In this document: positions 1 to 7,021 of the stretch, piece by piece
Layout of the letters: every line of letters starts with the position of its first letter
How positions within the stretch are numbered: the first letter of the stretch is position 1
From: Roseburia_C sp051879315
GTDB lineage: Bacteria; Bacillota; Clostridia; Lachnospirales; Lachnospiraceae
NCBI GenBank assembly: GCA_051879315.1
Contig: JBJELW010000089.1
Coordinates: 1-12,667, forward strand
Reading direction: 5' to 3'
DNA length: 12,667 bases
The notes under the pieces: model-generated
Databases searched by the model: none
Told to the model about the DNA's origin: nothing
Seen by the model: the letters and a program-made list of their open reading frames with translations, nothing else
Made by a program: the position numbers and the translations under genes

Positions 1-99
1 CTGATTTACCCCGTATCCTACACTCGATACTAACTACCAGCAAAAACATTTTGCCTACAAGCCCCAATTTGTAAAACTCCTACACCCTCAATTTGCAGC

Positions 100-1035
100 T
101 TACACTTCCATATACTCACAAATCTGATTATAAATGATCTGCATCAAATTGGTTCTGGCTTCCACGCTGGCCCATCCGATATGGGGTGTGATCAGCAGCT
201 TCTGACTATCTTTGATTCGAAGCAAGGGATTATCCCGGCGCATGGGTTCCTGACTTAACACATCCAGCCCTGCCGCTGCAATCTCACCCTGTTCTAAGGC
301 TTCGCATAAGTCCTCCTCCACCACGATGGGTCCCCGTCCCAGATTCAGGAAAATGGCATGCTTTTTCATCTTCTGAAATGCCTCCCGGTTCATAAGTCCC
401 CTGGTATTTTCATCCAACGGCGCATGGACGGATACAATATCAGACTGGGTCAAAAGGGTATCGAAATCTACCTCCTGATATTCCTTCTGATGGTTTTTCC
501 CCGAGGTGGAATAGTACACCACCCGGCATCCAAAAGCACTGGCAATCTCCGCCACACGTCTTCCGATATTTCCCATGCCGATGATGCCCCAGGTCTTACC
601 GGAAATCTGACAAAAGCTTTTGGCAAAATGGGTGAACATTTTATCATCCACATAAAAGCCCTGCTTCACATAGTCATCATAATACCGCAGCTTCTCGTAC
701 AGGTAAAACAGCATGGCAAAAGTATGCTGAGCCACGCTCTCTGTGGAATATCCTGCCACATTTCTCCAGGCAATACCCCTGGAGGCCAAATAATCCTTAT
801 CCAGATTGTCAGTTCCCGTAGCGGTGACACACACCAGCTTTAACCGCTCCGCGGTACCGATGGACTCCCGGTTAATCTTCACCTTATTCAGAATGATTAC
901 ATCTGCATCCTTCACACGCTGTGCGGTCTCTTCCGTGGTGGAAAAATCATACATTTCCACTTCTCCCAACTGGTCAAACTGTGACAAATCGATATCAGAG
1001 CCAATGGTTTTGGCATCCAAAAATACTATCTTCAT
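100..1035 (-). CDS. D-2-hydroxyacid dehydrogenase (glycerate dehydrogenase/hydroxypyruvate reductase-like)
   Basis: This 311-aa protein has the full layout of NAD(P)-dependent D-isomer 2-hydroxyacid dehydrogenases, which interconvert 2-oxoacids and D-2-hydroxyacids in the cytoplasm. The Rossmann glycine motif GMGNIG lies at residues 153-158. The expected catalytic residues are present: Arg234 (in NLGRGP), Glu263 (in SQEP) and His285 (in TPHIGWAS). The length is normal for the family. The HIGWAS context resembles glycerate dehydrogenases, but the substrate cannot be fixed from sequence. The ATG is preceded by a strong AGGAGGAG at 1045-1052 with 9-base spacing. It starts 27 bases after the stop of the upstream ATPase gene on the same strand, so the two may be co-transcribed. 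No terminator is obvious in the 99 bases after its stop. Confidence 0.9.
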   Translation of the reverse strand: MKIVFLDAKTIGSDIDLSQFDQLGEVEMYDFSTTEETAQRVKDADVIILNKVKINRESIGTAERLKLVCVTATGTDNLDKDYLASRGIAWRNVAGYSTESVAQHTFAMLFYLYEKLRYYDDYVKQGFYVDDKMFTHFAKSFCQISGKTWGIIGMGNIGRRVAEIASAFGCRVVYYSTSGKNHQKEYQEVDFDTLLTQSDIVSVHAPLDENTRGLMNREAFQKMKKHAIFLNLGRGPIVVEEDLCEALEQGEIAAAGLDVLSQEPMRRDNPLLRIKDSQKLLITPHIGWASVEARTNLMQIIYNQICEYMEV

Positions 1036-1062
1036 GATGATTATCTCCTCCTAAATGCTCTA

Positions 1063-2322
1063 TTAAATATACCAATAAGGTATTTGAAGTACATTTTCCC
1101 GAAGTGCTCCAGGCATAGGACACATACAAATAACTGCGCCCATCCCTCTCTTTTTTTCCGGTATTTCGTCTAGAACTCTAAATGCTGATGTCATATCTGC
1201 AGTGACATTACTATTTTGCTTTATTTCGATTGGATAGAGAATTCCATCCTGCTCAATGATTAAATCAATTTCGGCTTCTTCTTGAACCACATCCCCGTTT
1301 TTTTTAATTCTTCTCTTATCCTTCCCACGATAATAGGATACAAAATATCGATAATCTAATCCTCTGTTGGAATAGCTCTTTAATATTTCCGAAATAACAA
1401 AGGTCTCAAAAAATTCTCCACTCATGGCACCATTTGCCAAAGTTTCCGGAGATAACCATCTGGTTAAATAAGCTGCCAATCCTGTATCCCGAAAATACAT
1501 TTTCGGTGTTTTTATTACTCGTTTCAATGCACTATTTGAAAAGGGCTCTAAAAGATATACAATTCCTGACGCCTCTAAAATAGATACCCAATTCTTAATT
1601 GTATTAGCATCTTTCCCAACTTCTGTTGCAATATTTGAATAATTCAGCATCTGTCCCGTTCTGGCAGCACACGCAACCATAAATCTACGGAATGCATCCA
1701 GATCCTGCACTGCCGCCAGTTCTCTGACATCTCTCTCCAAATATGTTTTTATATAACTTGAGAAAAACATTCCCCAATCCATCTGTTCATTCTGCATTTC
1801 AGGATACCCGCCACGATGAATAATTTTCCATATATTCTCAGGATTCTTTGCTCCTTTTTTTCGTTCTTTTATATATTCCATCGTTGGCAAGAACGGTTTC
1901 TCGCATCCACTCTTCATCATTTCACGAAGCGATAATGGCGTCATCTCAATAACTGCCACACGTCCTGCCAGGGAATCGGATACCATTTCCATAAGTCTAA
2001 AAGGTTGTGAGCCCGACAGGTAATAAAGCCCTCTCTCGTTATGACTATCACATGAAATTTTTATATATCGGAACAAAGATGGAACATACTGTATCTCATC
2101 AAAAAAAATCGGTGGTTCGTTCAACATCATAAACATGTCAGGATTCATTTTTGCCTGTTCTTCCATAAAGGGATCATCAAACGATACTCCCTTAATTTCC
2201 GGAAATAAATGTTTAATTAATGTTGATTTTCCCGTTTGTCTGGCCCCAGTAACAAGGATTGTTTTAAAATTTACCGATGATTGCTGGATGATATCTTCAA
2301 TTTCTCTTTTTATATATTCCAT
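1063..2322 (-). CDS. AAA+ ATPase with C-terminal DUF4143 (PD-(D/E)XK-like) domain
   Basis: Predicted 419-aa ATP-binding protein of the widespread AAA_14/DUF4143 family, whose cellular role is largely unknown. Walker A (GARQTGKST) is at residues 26-34, Walker B (IFFDEIQ) at 72-78, a sensor-like SGSQ at 103-106 and AGR near 119-121. The C-terminal half carries GEFFE (302-306), EID (351-353) and IEIK (365-368), the spacing expected of the nuclease-like fold of DUF4143; activity of that fold is not shown. I chose the ATG at 2322 because AAAGGGTG at 2328-2335 precedes it; the upstream in-frame ATG at 2343 lies in a palindrome and has no RBS. The gene is visibly AT-richer than the tetrapyrrole genes, which suggests separate acquisition. 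It has its own promoter, and the dehydrogenase gene follows 27 bases later. Confidence 0.88.
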   Translation of the reverse strand: MEYIKREIEDIIQQSSVNFKTILVTGARQTGKSTLIKHLFPEIKGVSFDDPFMEEQAKMNPDMFMMLNEPPIFFDEIQYVPSLFRYIKISCDSHNERGLYYLSGSQPFRLMEMVSDSLAGRVAVIEMTPLSLREMMKSGCEKPFLPTMEYIKERKKGAKNPENIWKIIHRGGYPEMQNEQMDWGMFFSSYIKTYLERDVRELAAVQDLDAFRRFMVACAARTGQMLNYSNIATEVGKDANTIKNWVSILEASGIVYLLEPFSNSALKRVIKTPKMYFRDTGLAAYLTRWLSPETLANGAMSGEFFETFVISEILKSYSNRGLDYRYFVSYYRGKDKRRIKKNGDVVQEEAEIDLIIEQDGILYPIEIKQNSNVTADMTSAFRVLDEIPEKKRGMGAVICMCPMPGALRENVLQIPYWYI

Positions 2323-2341
2323 AGCAACACCCTTTCTGTGC

Positions 2342-2386
2342 ATAATGCGACTAATTCGGAATCAGATTCTGGATTAGTCGCATTAT
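2342..2386. repeat. 45-bp near-perfect palindrome, candidate operator
   Basis: Perfect 14-bp inverted arms (ATAATGCGACTAAT at 2342-2355 and its complement at 2373-2386) are joined by a centre that is itself nearly symmetric: GAATC-A-GATTC at 2359-2369. The whole element is symmetric about base 2364 apart from two mismatched pairs (2356/2372 and 2358/2370). Its right end overlaps the -10 box of the predicted promoter for the AAA+ ATPase gene. Initiation would be near 2375, so the RNA would hold only about three bases of one arm and could not form the stem. This argues for a DNA-level protein-binding site rather than an RNA hairpin. No T-run follows it in the minus direction, so it is not a terminator for the patatin gene. 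Confidence 0.75.
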
Positions 2387-2410
2387 ACCATGTAGCAACA
2401 ATAACATCAA
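2382..2410 (-). promoter_or_regulatory. Predicted sigma-A promoter of the AAA+ ATPase gene
   Basis: Read on the minus strand, TTGATG (2410-2405) and TATAAT (2387-2382) are separated by exactly 17 bases, and the -10 box is extended by TGG (2390-2388). Initiation would fall near 2375, about 50 bases before the chosen ATG. The -10 box is overlapped by the palindrome at 2342-2386. The hexamers and spacing are seen directly; use in vivo is inferred. Confidence 0.65.
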
Positions 2411-2439
2411 GCATTTATACGAACCAGCAGGTCTACATC

Positions 2440-3297
2440 CTAATCAATCTGCTTGCAATACTGCTTCAAATCCTCCATCTGTTCCTTCGCTATGCGATAG
2501 CCCTCCTGATACAAAGCCTCCAGCTTCTCGGGATCCGTCTCCGTACGCCCCACACCCATGGTGGTCTCCGGCGCAATGACAAACACCTTTCCCTGCTCCT
2601 CCAGCTCCCTGAGTTTTAGCAGGGACTGGTTGTATTTCTCCGGCCGCTCTTTTAAGTCTTTAACTACATTGGGATATTTTTTGTAAAGACTGGTGGAAAT
2701 ATGCGTGGCAATATCTGTTTTTTTCACATAATCCCTCTGTCTGGTAAGCACCACGACCACCCGATCGCACCCCTTCTCAAAAGCATGGAGATAGGGAATG
2801 GAATCCGACAGACCTCCATCTAAGTAATAGTGATTTCCTACTTTTACCGGCTTAAAAAACACCGGCAGGGCGCAGCTTGCCACCAGCGTATCCGCGCTGG
2901 ACTCATCCCGGGCCACCGGTAGATACTCCGCCTTTCCGGTGTGAATATTGGTGACACAGGCCTCCACCTCTCCGGGAAATGCTGCAAAAGCCTCATAATC
3001 GAAGGGCAGCAAATGTTTCGGCACATCATGGAACACATATTCCACATTGTAATAGGATTTCTGTTCCTTGTTGAACAGATGTTGATAGCCCTGATATTTT
3101 TTATTGTTCATAAATCGTTTGGCCAAAGTCAGATTCCGTCCCTTTTGTTTTGACAGATAGGAGACACCATAGGCAATACCGGCAGAAACACCGACAAAGT
3201 AATCCGGCATTATATCTTCTTCTAAAAACGCATCTGCCACACCGCAGGAAAAAATTGTTCTGCTGGCTCCGCCCTCAAATACCATTCCGATTTTCAT
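2440..3297 (-). CDS. Patatin-like phospholipase family protein (YjjU-like)
   Basis: A 285-aa protein of the patatin-like serine hydrolase family, expected to act as an acyl hydrolase with a Ser-Asp dyad. The oxyanion-hole motif GGASR is at residues 9-13, the nucleophile elbow GVSAG at 36-40 (Ser38), and the catalytic Asp160 in DGG at 160-162 with DGGLSDSIP context, as in bacterial YjjU-type proteins. The C-terminal part (about 190-285) is charged and helical in character. No signal peptide or membrane segment is seen, so it is probably cytoplasmic or peripheral. An AAGGAG at 3308-3313 precedes the ATG with 10-base spacing. The gene follows the hemC-cobA-hemD fusion on the same strand with a 68-base gap; a promoter-like sequence sits in that gap, so it may be transcribed separately. 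The physiological lipid substrate is unknown. Confidence 0.9.
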   Translation of the reverse strand: MKIGMVFEGGASRTIFSCGVADAFLEEDIMPDYFVGVSAGIAYGVSYLSKQKGRNLTLAKRFMNNKKYQGYQHLFNKEQKSYYNVEYVFHDVPKHLLPFDYEAFAAFPGEVEACVTNIHTGKAEYLPVARDESSADTLVASCALPVFFKPVKVGNHYYLDGGLSDSIPYLHAFEKGCDRVVVVLTRQRDYVKKTDIATHISTSLYKKYPNVVKDLKERPEKYNQSLLKLRELEEQGKVFVIAPETTMGVGRTETDPEKLEALYQEGYRIAKEQMEDLKQYCKQID

Positions 3298-3359
3298 CTT
3301 TTATGCACTCCTTTTCGTTATTTACATCTATCGGTATGACTCTATGTGAGTGGTACCGG

Positions 3360-3368
3360 ATTATATCA
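3360..3368 (-). promoter_or_regulatory. Possible extended -10 promoter for the patatin gene
   Basis: On the minus strand TGATATAAT forms a perfect extended -10 element (TGnTATAAT). Its TGA is also the stop codon of the HemC-CobA-HemD reading frame. No good -35 hexamer is visible at 16-18 bases, which extended -10 promoters tolerate. It lies about 60 bases upstream of the patatin start codon. No terminator is seen between the fusion gene and the patatin gene, so read-through is also possible. Confidence 0.45.
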
Positions 3369-5726
3369 AATCAGTTCCGCCAGTGCTTCGTAGGAAGCCT
3401 CCGCCGCTTCCACGATATTCTCCACGCCCTGCTGTTGCAGAATCTCCGTGGTTTTCGGTCCGATGCTGTAACAGCAGATCTTCCTTCTCCACTGTTCCCG
3501 CTCCTCCTCATCCAATGCCTCCGCAAAACGCTGCACACCGGAAGCACAGGTAAAGAAAATCCCGCTATATCCTTGTATTCCACAGATTTTCTTTTCCAAG
3601 GAAAAATTCGCTTTCATATTTGCAACAGGAAGATTCTCATACACATTTGCAACATGAATTTGACAGCGCTCCATCAACTGTCCTGGGAACTGTTCCGAAG
3701 CATTGGCCGCCTTACAATATAAAAGGTTATCCCCGGTGGCAGCCTGTTGGGACAAGGATTTCCACAACGCTTCTCCGTTTTGTGGACAGGCCGTCAAAGC
3801 CGGCTGCAAACCATGTTCTGCCAGATGCTGCGCCGTCTGTCTGCCCACCACGGCAAGCTTACATCCTGCCAGACTACGCACATCCATTTGCAGTGCCATC
3901 AGACACCGGAAAAATCCCTCCACTCCATGACGGCTGGTAAAAATCAGCCAGTCTGCCTCCCGGAGCTGCTCCGGACTTACTGCATATTCGTCATAGCGGA
4001 TCTCCCCGGTCTGTACCACATCTACAATCGCGCCCTTTTGTTCCAAAAGCTCTGCGAGATGATTTTTCTCTCCATCCACCTGGGTCACCAGATAGCGGCT
4101 TTCTCCTCTGTATCCTTCCCTCAGTTTTTCCCGCAGGGATACCACCTTCCCCACCAGAATAATGGCCGGAGCCGAGGGCTTTTCACTCTCACACAGTTCA
4201 ACGATGGTATCCAGTGTTCCACAGACGCACTGCTGCTTGCTGGTGGTCCCCTTTGCGATCACTGCCACCGGCATATCCGCAGCCATCCCGGCTTTCGTAA
4301 GCCCTGCGACAATCTCCGGTAACTTGGAAAGTCCCATAAGAAAAACACAGGTGTCATTTCCTCTTGCCATGGCTTCAAAATCAATGTCTGCCAATTCATC
4401 CTTCCGATTGTGAGCCGTCACCACATGAAATCCGTCCGCAATCCCCCGATGGGTAATAGGGATTCCCGCGGTCTCCGCCGCAGCAATACAGGAGCTGACT
4501 CCGGGAATCACTGCGAAGGGAACACCGGCCTCTGCCAGTGCCATCGCCTCCTCGCCTCCTCTGCCAAACACAAATGGATCTCCTCCCTTTAATCGTACCA
4601 CTCGGCCATGCTCCATACTCTTTGCAATGAGAAGGGCATTCATCTCCTCCTGCTTCATGGCATGGTGATGATTCTCTTTTCCCACATAGATTTTCTCACA
4701 TTGGGTAGGTGCCTGCTGCAACAATTCCTCCGGAACAAGTCTGTCATACAGGATACAATCCGCCCGGCGGATTTCCTCCAGTCCCTTCGCTGTGATCAGC
4801 CCGGGATCTCCCGGCCCTGCTCCCACCAGTGACACATGGCCTGCCAGCTGTGCCCGCACATGAGCTGCCGCCTCCTTGGCCAGCTGTACCGGATCCCTGC
4901 CGCTGACGCTGTCATAGGCAATCCTTTTCCCATCAGCATCTCCATACATGACCCGCAGATGCATTTCTTCCTTTTCATCCATCCGGCAGATTGCTCCCAC
5001 CGGCACATGGCAGTCCGCCCCGATCTCCTGTAGAAATCCCCGCTCTGCCAAAAGAATTTGCTGGGTTTTTTCATCAGACAGTGCGTCCAGCTTTTGCTGC
5101 AACGCCACGTCATCCTTCCGTATCTCAATGGCCAGGGCTCCCTGAGCCGGAGCGGGAATCATCTCCTCCGGCTCTAAATACTGAGTGATCCGCTCCGTCA
5201 GACCCAGTCGGTGGATTCCTGCCGCTGCCAACACCAGCCCATCCAGCTTCTGTTCCTCCATTTTCCGCAGCCTGGTATCCACATTTCCCCTGATAGTTAC
5301 AATGCGAAGATCCGGCCGCAGGGCCCGAAGCTGAATGCTGCGACGCTTACTCCCGGTACCAATCACCGCCCCTTGGGGCAATTCCCCCAGAGAAGATGCT
5401 GTCCGCAGAATCAGCACATCTCTGGGATCCTCCCGCTGCCATGCCCGGGAAAACATCAGGCCCTCCGCCGGAACCGCCGGCATATCCTTCATGCTGTGCA
5501 CCCCGATCTGGATCTGCCCAGCCAGCAGTGCCTGCTCGATCTCCCTGGCAAATACTCCCACCGTACCGATCTGATCCAGCGGTTTGTCTTTACAGATATC
5601 TCCCTGTGTCTGTATGATTTCTATAGAAAACTGATCCTGGGGATATTGTTCCCGCAATCTGTTGCATACATACTCTGCCTGTATGAGGGCCAGCTTGGAA
5701 CCCCGCGTCCCGATTTTATATTCCAT
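3366..5726 (-). CDS. Fused porphobilinogen deaminase / uroporphyrinogen-III C-methyltransferase / uroporphyrinogen-III synthase (HemC-CobA-HemD)
   Basis: One uninterrupted 786-aa frame carries three consecutive enzymes, converting porphobilinogen to hydroxymethylbilane, then uroporphyrinogen III, then precorrin-2. HemC (about 1-295) has GTRGSKLA at the N-terminus, HSMKD at 77-81 (catalytic Asp81), GTGSKRR from 123, GNVDTR at 147-152 and Cys239 in GADCHVPVGA, the attachment site of the dipyrromethane cofactor. CobA/SUMT (about 297-535) has GAGPGDPG at 303-310, YDRLV at 327-331 and RLKGGDPFVFGRGG from 378, the SAM-binding methylase signature. HemD (about 544-786) is typically divergent but keeps TSRHGVEGFF at 597-606 and SIGPKT near 754-759. 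The HemC-CobA linker is only a few residues. The ATG at 5726 follows GGGAGAG with suitable spacing; an in-frame GTG four codons earlier (5738) is less likely. The gene starts 23 bases after the hemA stop. CobA-HemD fusions are known in Clostridia; adding HemC in front is less common. Confidence 0.93.
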   Translation of the reverse strand: MEYKIGTRGSKLALIQAEYVCNRLREQYPQDQFSIEIIQTQGDICKDKPLDQIGTVGVFAREIEQALLAGQIQIGVHSMKDMPAVPAEGLMFSRAWQREDPRDVLILRTASSLGELPQGAVIGTGSKRRSIQLRALRPDLRIVTIRGNVDTRLRKMEEQKLDGLVLAAAGIHRLGLTERITQYLEPEEMIPAPAQGALAIEIRKDDVALQQKLDALSDEKTQQILLAERGFLQEIGADCHVPVGAICRMDEKEEMHLRVMYGDADGKRIAYDSVSGRDPVQLAKEAAAHVRAQLAGHVSLVGAGPGDPGLITAKGLEEIRRADCILYDRLVPEELLQQAPTQCEKIYVGKENHHHAMKQEEMNALLIAKSMEHGRVVRLKGGDPFVFGRGGEEAMALAEAGVPFAVIPGVSSCIAAAETAGIPITHRGIADGFHVVTAHNRKDELADIDFEAMARGNDTCVFLMGLSKLPEIVAGLTKAGMAADMPVAVIAKGTTSKQQCVCGTLDTIVELCESEKPSAPAIILVGKVVSLREKLREGYRGESRYLVTQVDGEKNHLAELLEQKGAIVDVVQTGEIRYDEYAVSPEQLREADWLIFTSRHGVEGFFRCLMALQMDVRSLAGCKLAVVGRQTAQHLAEHGLQPALTACPQNGEALWKSLSQQAATGDNLLYCKAANASEQFPGQLMERCQIHVANVYENLPVANMKANFSLEKKICGIQGYSGIFFTCASGVQRFAEALDEEEREQWRRKICCYSIGPKTTEILQQQGVENIVEAAEASYEALAELI

Positions 5727-5749
5727 GGTCTCTCCCACTCTCTACTTTC

Positions 5750-7006
5750 TTATTTCAGATCCGTCTCATGTTCCGACGGTTTCAGCTGAAACAGCCGCTC
5801 CATTAGTTCCTTGTAAGTATCCTGCTCCTCCGTGGATTCCAGCTGCTTCAATTCCTGTATGGGTTCGTGAAGAAGACGCTGCAAAGAAGCGTTCAACACT
5901 TTTTTTAACAGCTTCTGTTCCCTGGGGCTTAACTCCATCTTGCGATTTAAGTATCCACAGCTGTCTTCCACAATCTCACTGCAACGCTGCTGCAGGGATT
6001 CGATGGTTTCATCCATGCGGCTTATTTTCAGCCACTCCATGGTTTCTTCCACTGCATCCCGGATCATATGGCGGCTTTCCTCCACCAGCCGCTGTCGCTC
6101 CATCTGATTCTTCTCTACAATGTCAAGCAGTGTATCCAGATTTAAAAAAGTAATCCCCGGCACCTGGGCAAATGCAGGGTCAATGTCTCTTGGAGTAGCC
6201 AGGTCCAAAAATGCCTCCGGCAAAATCTGCCCTGCTTCTTCCTTTCGCAGCACCAAATGAGGCGATGCGGTGGCCGAAATAACGATTTCACAATCCGCCA
6301 GCACCTCATATCTCTGTTCATAGGATATGACCTTCACCTTGGGAAATTCCTCTTTGATGGCTTTTGCATGGGAATAGTTTCGGCTGCACACCGTAATCTT
6401 TGCCGCCTGATACTCACACAGATACTTTAATGCCAGCACCGCCGCCTTCCCACTGCCAATCAATAACACATTTTTTCCACAGATTCCCACACGTTTCTTT
6501 AATTCACGAATTCCCACATAGCTGACAGACAAAGGCTTTTCGCTGATTTTTAATTCGGTCTTAATGCGTTTGGCGCAGGTGATGGCATCCCTTACCACCT
6601 TGTTCAATTCCTTTTTACTGTGCCCCATGGTCCTGGCAAAATCCAAGGCATCTCCTAACTGTCCCAGGATCTGGTCTTCTCCCAGCACCAGCGACTCCAG
6701 CCCCGCTGCAACACGATACAGGTAAGCAATGGCCGCTTTCCCGTTATCAGACATGAGGTAATCCGTCATCGTCACGCCGGGGAACGTCTGTCGGTACAGT
6801 TCCTTCATGCGTTCATACTGCCATTCTTCTTCATAGAAAAAGTATACCTCACTTCGGTTACAGGTAGACAAAATCATGCACTGTTCCACAGAAAAATCTG
6901 CTGCCGCCTGCATAAATTCTATCTTCATGCTGTCCGTAAACGCCACCTGATCCCGGATATCCAGTTTTGCTTTATTATAATTGATTCCTAATATTCCGAA
7001 TTCCAT
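5750..7006 (-). CDS. hemA: Glutamyl-tRNA reductase
   Basis: This 418-aa protein reduces glutamyl-tRNA(Glu) to glutamate-1-semialdehyde with NADPH, the first committed step of C5-pathway tetrapyrrole synthesis. The N-terminal catalytic domain begins canonically (GINYNKAKLDIRDQVAF) and contains the thioester cysteine Cys49 in STCNRSEVY. LGEDQILGQ is at 108-116. The NADPH domain has LLIGSGKAA at 181-189, and LDLATPRDID at 267-276 is typical. The helical C-terminal dimerisation region (about 310-418) is intact. At residue 95 a tyrosine (AYLYRVAAG) occupies the place where the E. coli-type enzyme has a conserved histidine (SHLMRVASG). The ribosome binding site is weak (AGAAGAA-like), and the start is 15 bases after the hemL stop, suggesting translational coupling. 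Feedback control of GluTR is known elsewhere; none can be read from this sequence. Confidence 0.95.
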   Translation of the reverse strand: MEFGILGINYNKAKLDIRDQVAFTDSMKIEFMQAAADFSVEQCMILSTCNRSEVYFFYEEEWQYERMKELYRQTFPGVTMTDYLMSDNGKAAIAYLYRVAAGLESLVLGEDQILGQLGDALDFARTMGHSKKELNKVVRDAITCAKRIKTELKISEKPLSVSYVGIRELKKRVGICGKNVLLIGSGKAAVLALKYLCEYQAAKITVCSRNYSHAKAIKEEFPKVKVISYEQRYEVLADCEIVISATASPHLVLRKEEAGQILPEAFLDLATPRDIDPAFAQVPGITFLNLDTLLDIVEKNQMERQRLVEESRHMIRDAVEETMEWLKISRMDETIESLQQRCSEIVEDSCGYLNRKMELSPREQKLLKKVLNASLQRLLHEPIQELKQLESTEEQDTYKELMERLFQLKPSEHETDLK

Positions 7007-7021
7007 ACTGTTATTCTTCTA

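Noticed and set aside
39..54. Small hairpin GCAAAA-ACA-TTTTGC after the dehydrogenase gene as a terminator
   Set aside because: The stem is only 6 bp and mostly A-T, with no convincing T-tract; the left 99 bases show nothing else I can support.
358..843. Long plus-strand reading frame opposite the hydroxyacid dehydrogenase gene
   Set aside because: It mirrors a clear conserved gene, has no RBS and shows no recognisable domain; it is a shadow frame.
2342..2386. Palindrome as the terminator of the patatin gene
   Set aside because: No T-run follows it in the minus direction, and it overlaps a promoter.
100..3297. Patatin + AAA+ ATPase + dehydrogenase as an anti-phage system
   Set aside because: Patatin effectors occur in CBASS and related systems, but there is no cyclase, sensor or other defence gene here, the patatin is a YjjU-like type, and each gene has its own likely transcription signal. 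Proximity alone does not support it.
5211..5789. Plus-strand reading frame opposite the HemC domain (192 codons), with similar frames across 3620-6153
   Set aside because: The opposite strand encodes all HemC, CobA and HemD motifs; these frames are low-complexity, Pro/Ser/His-rich shadows.
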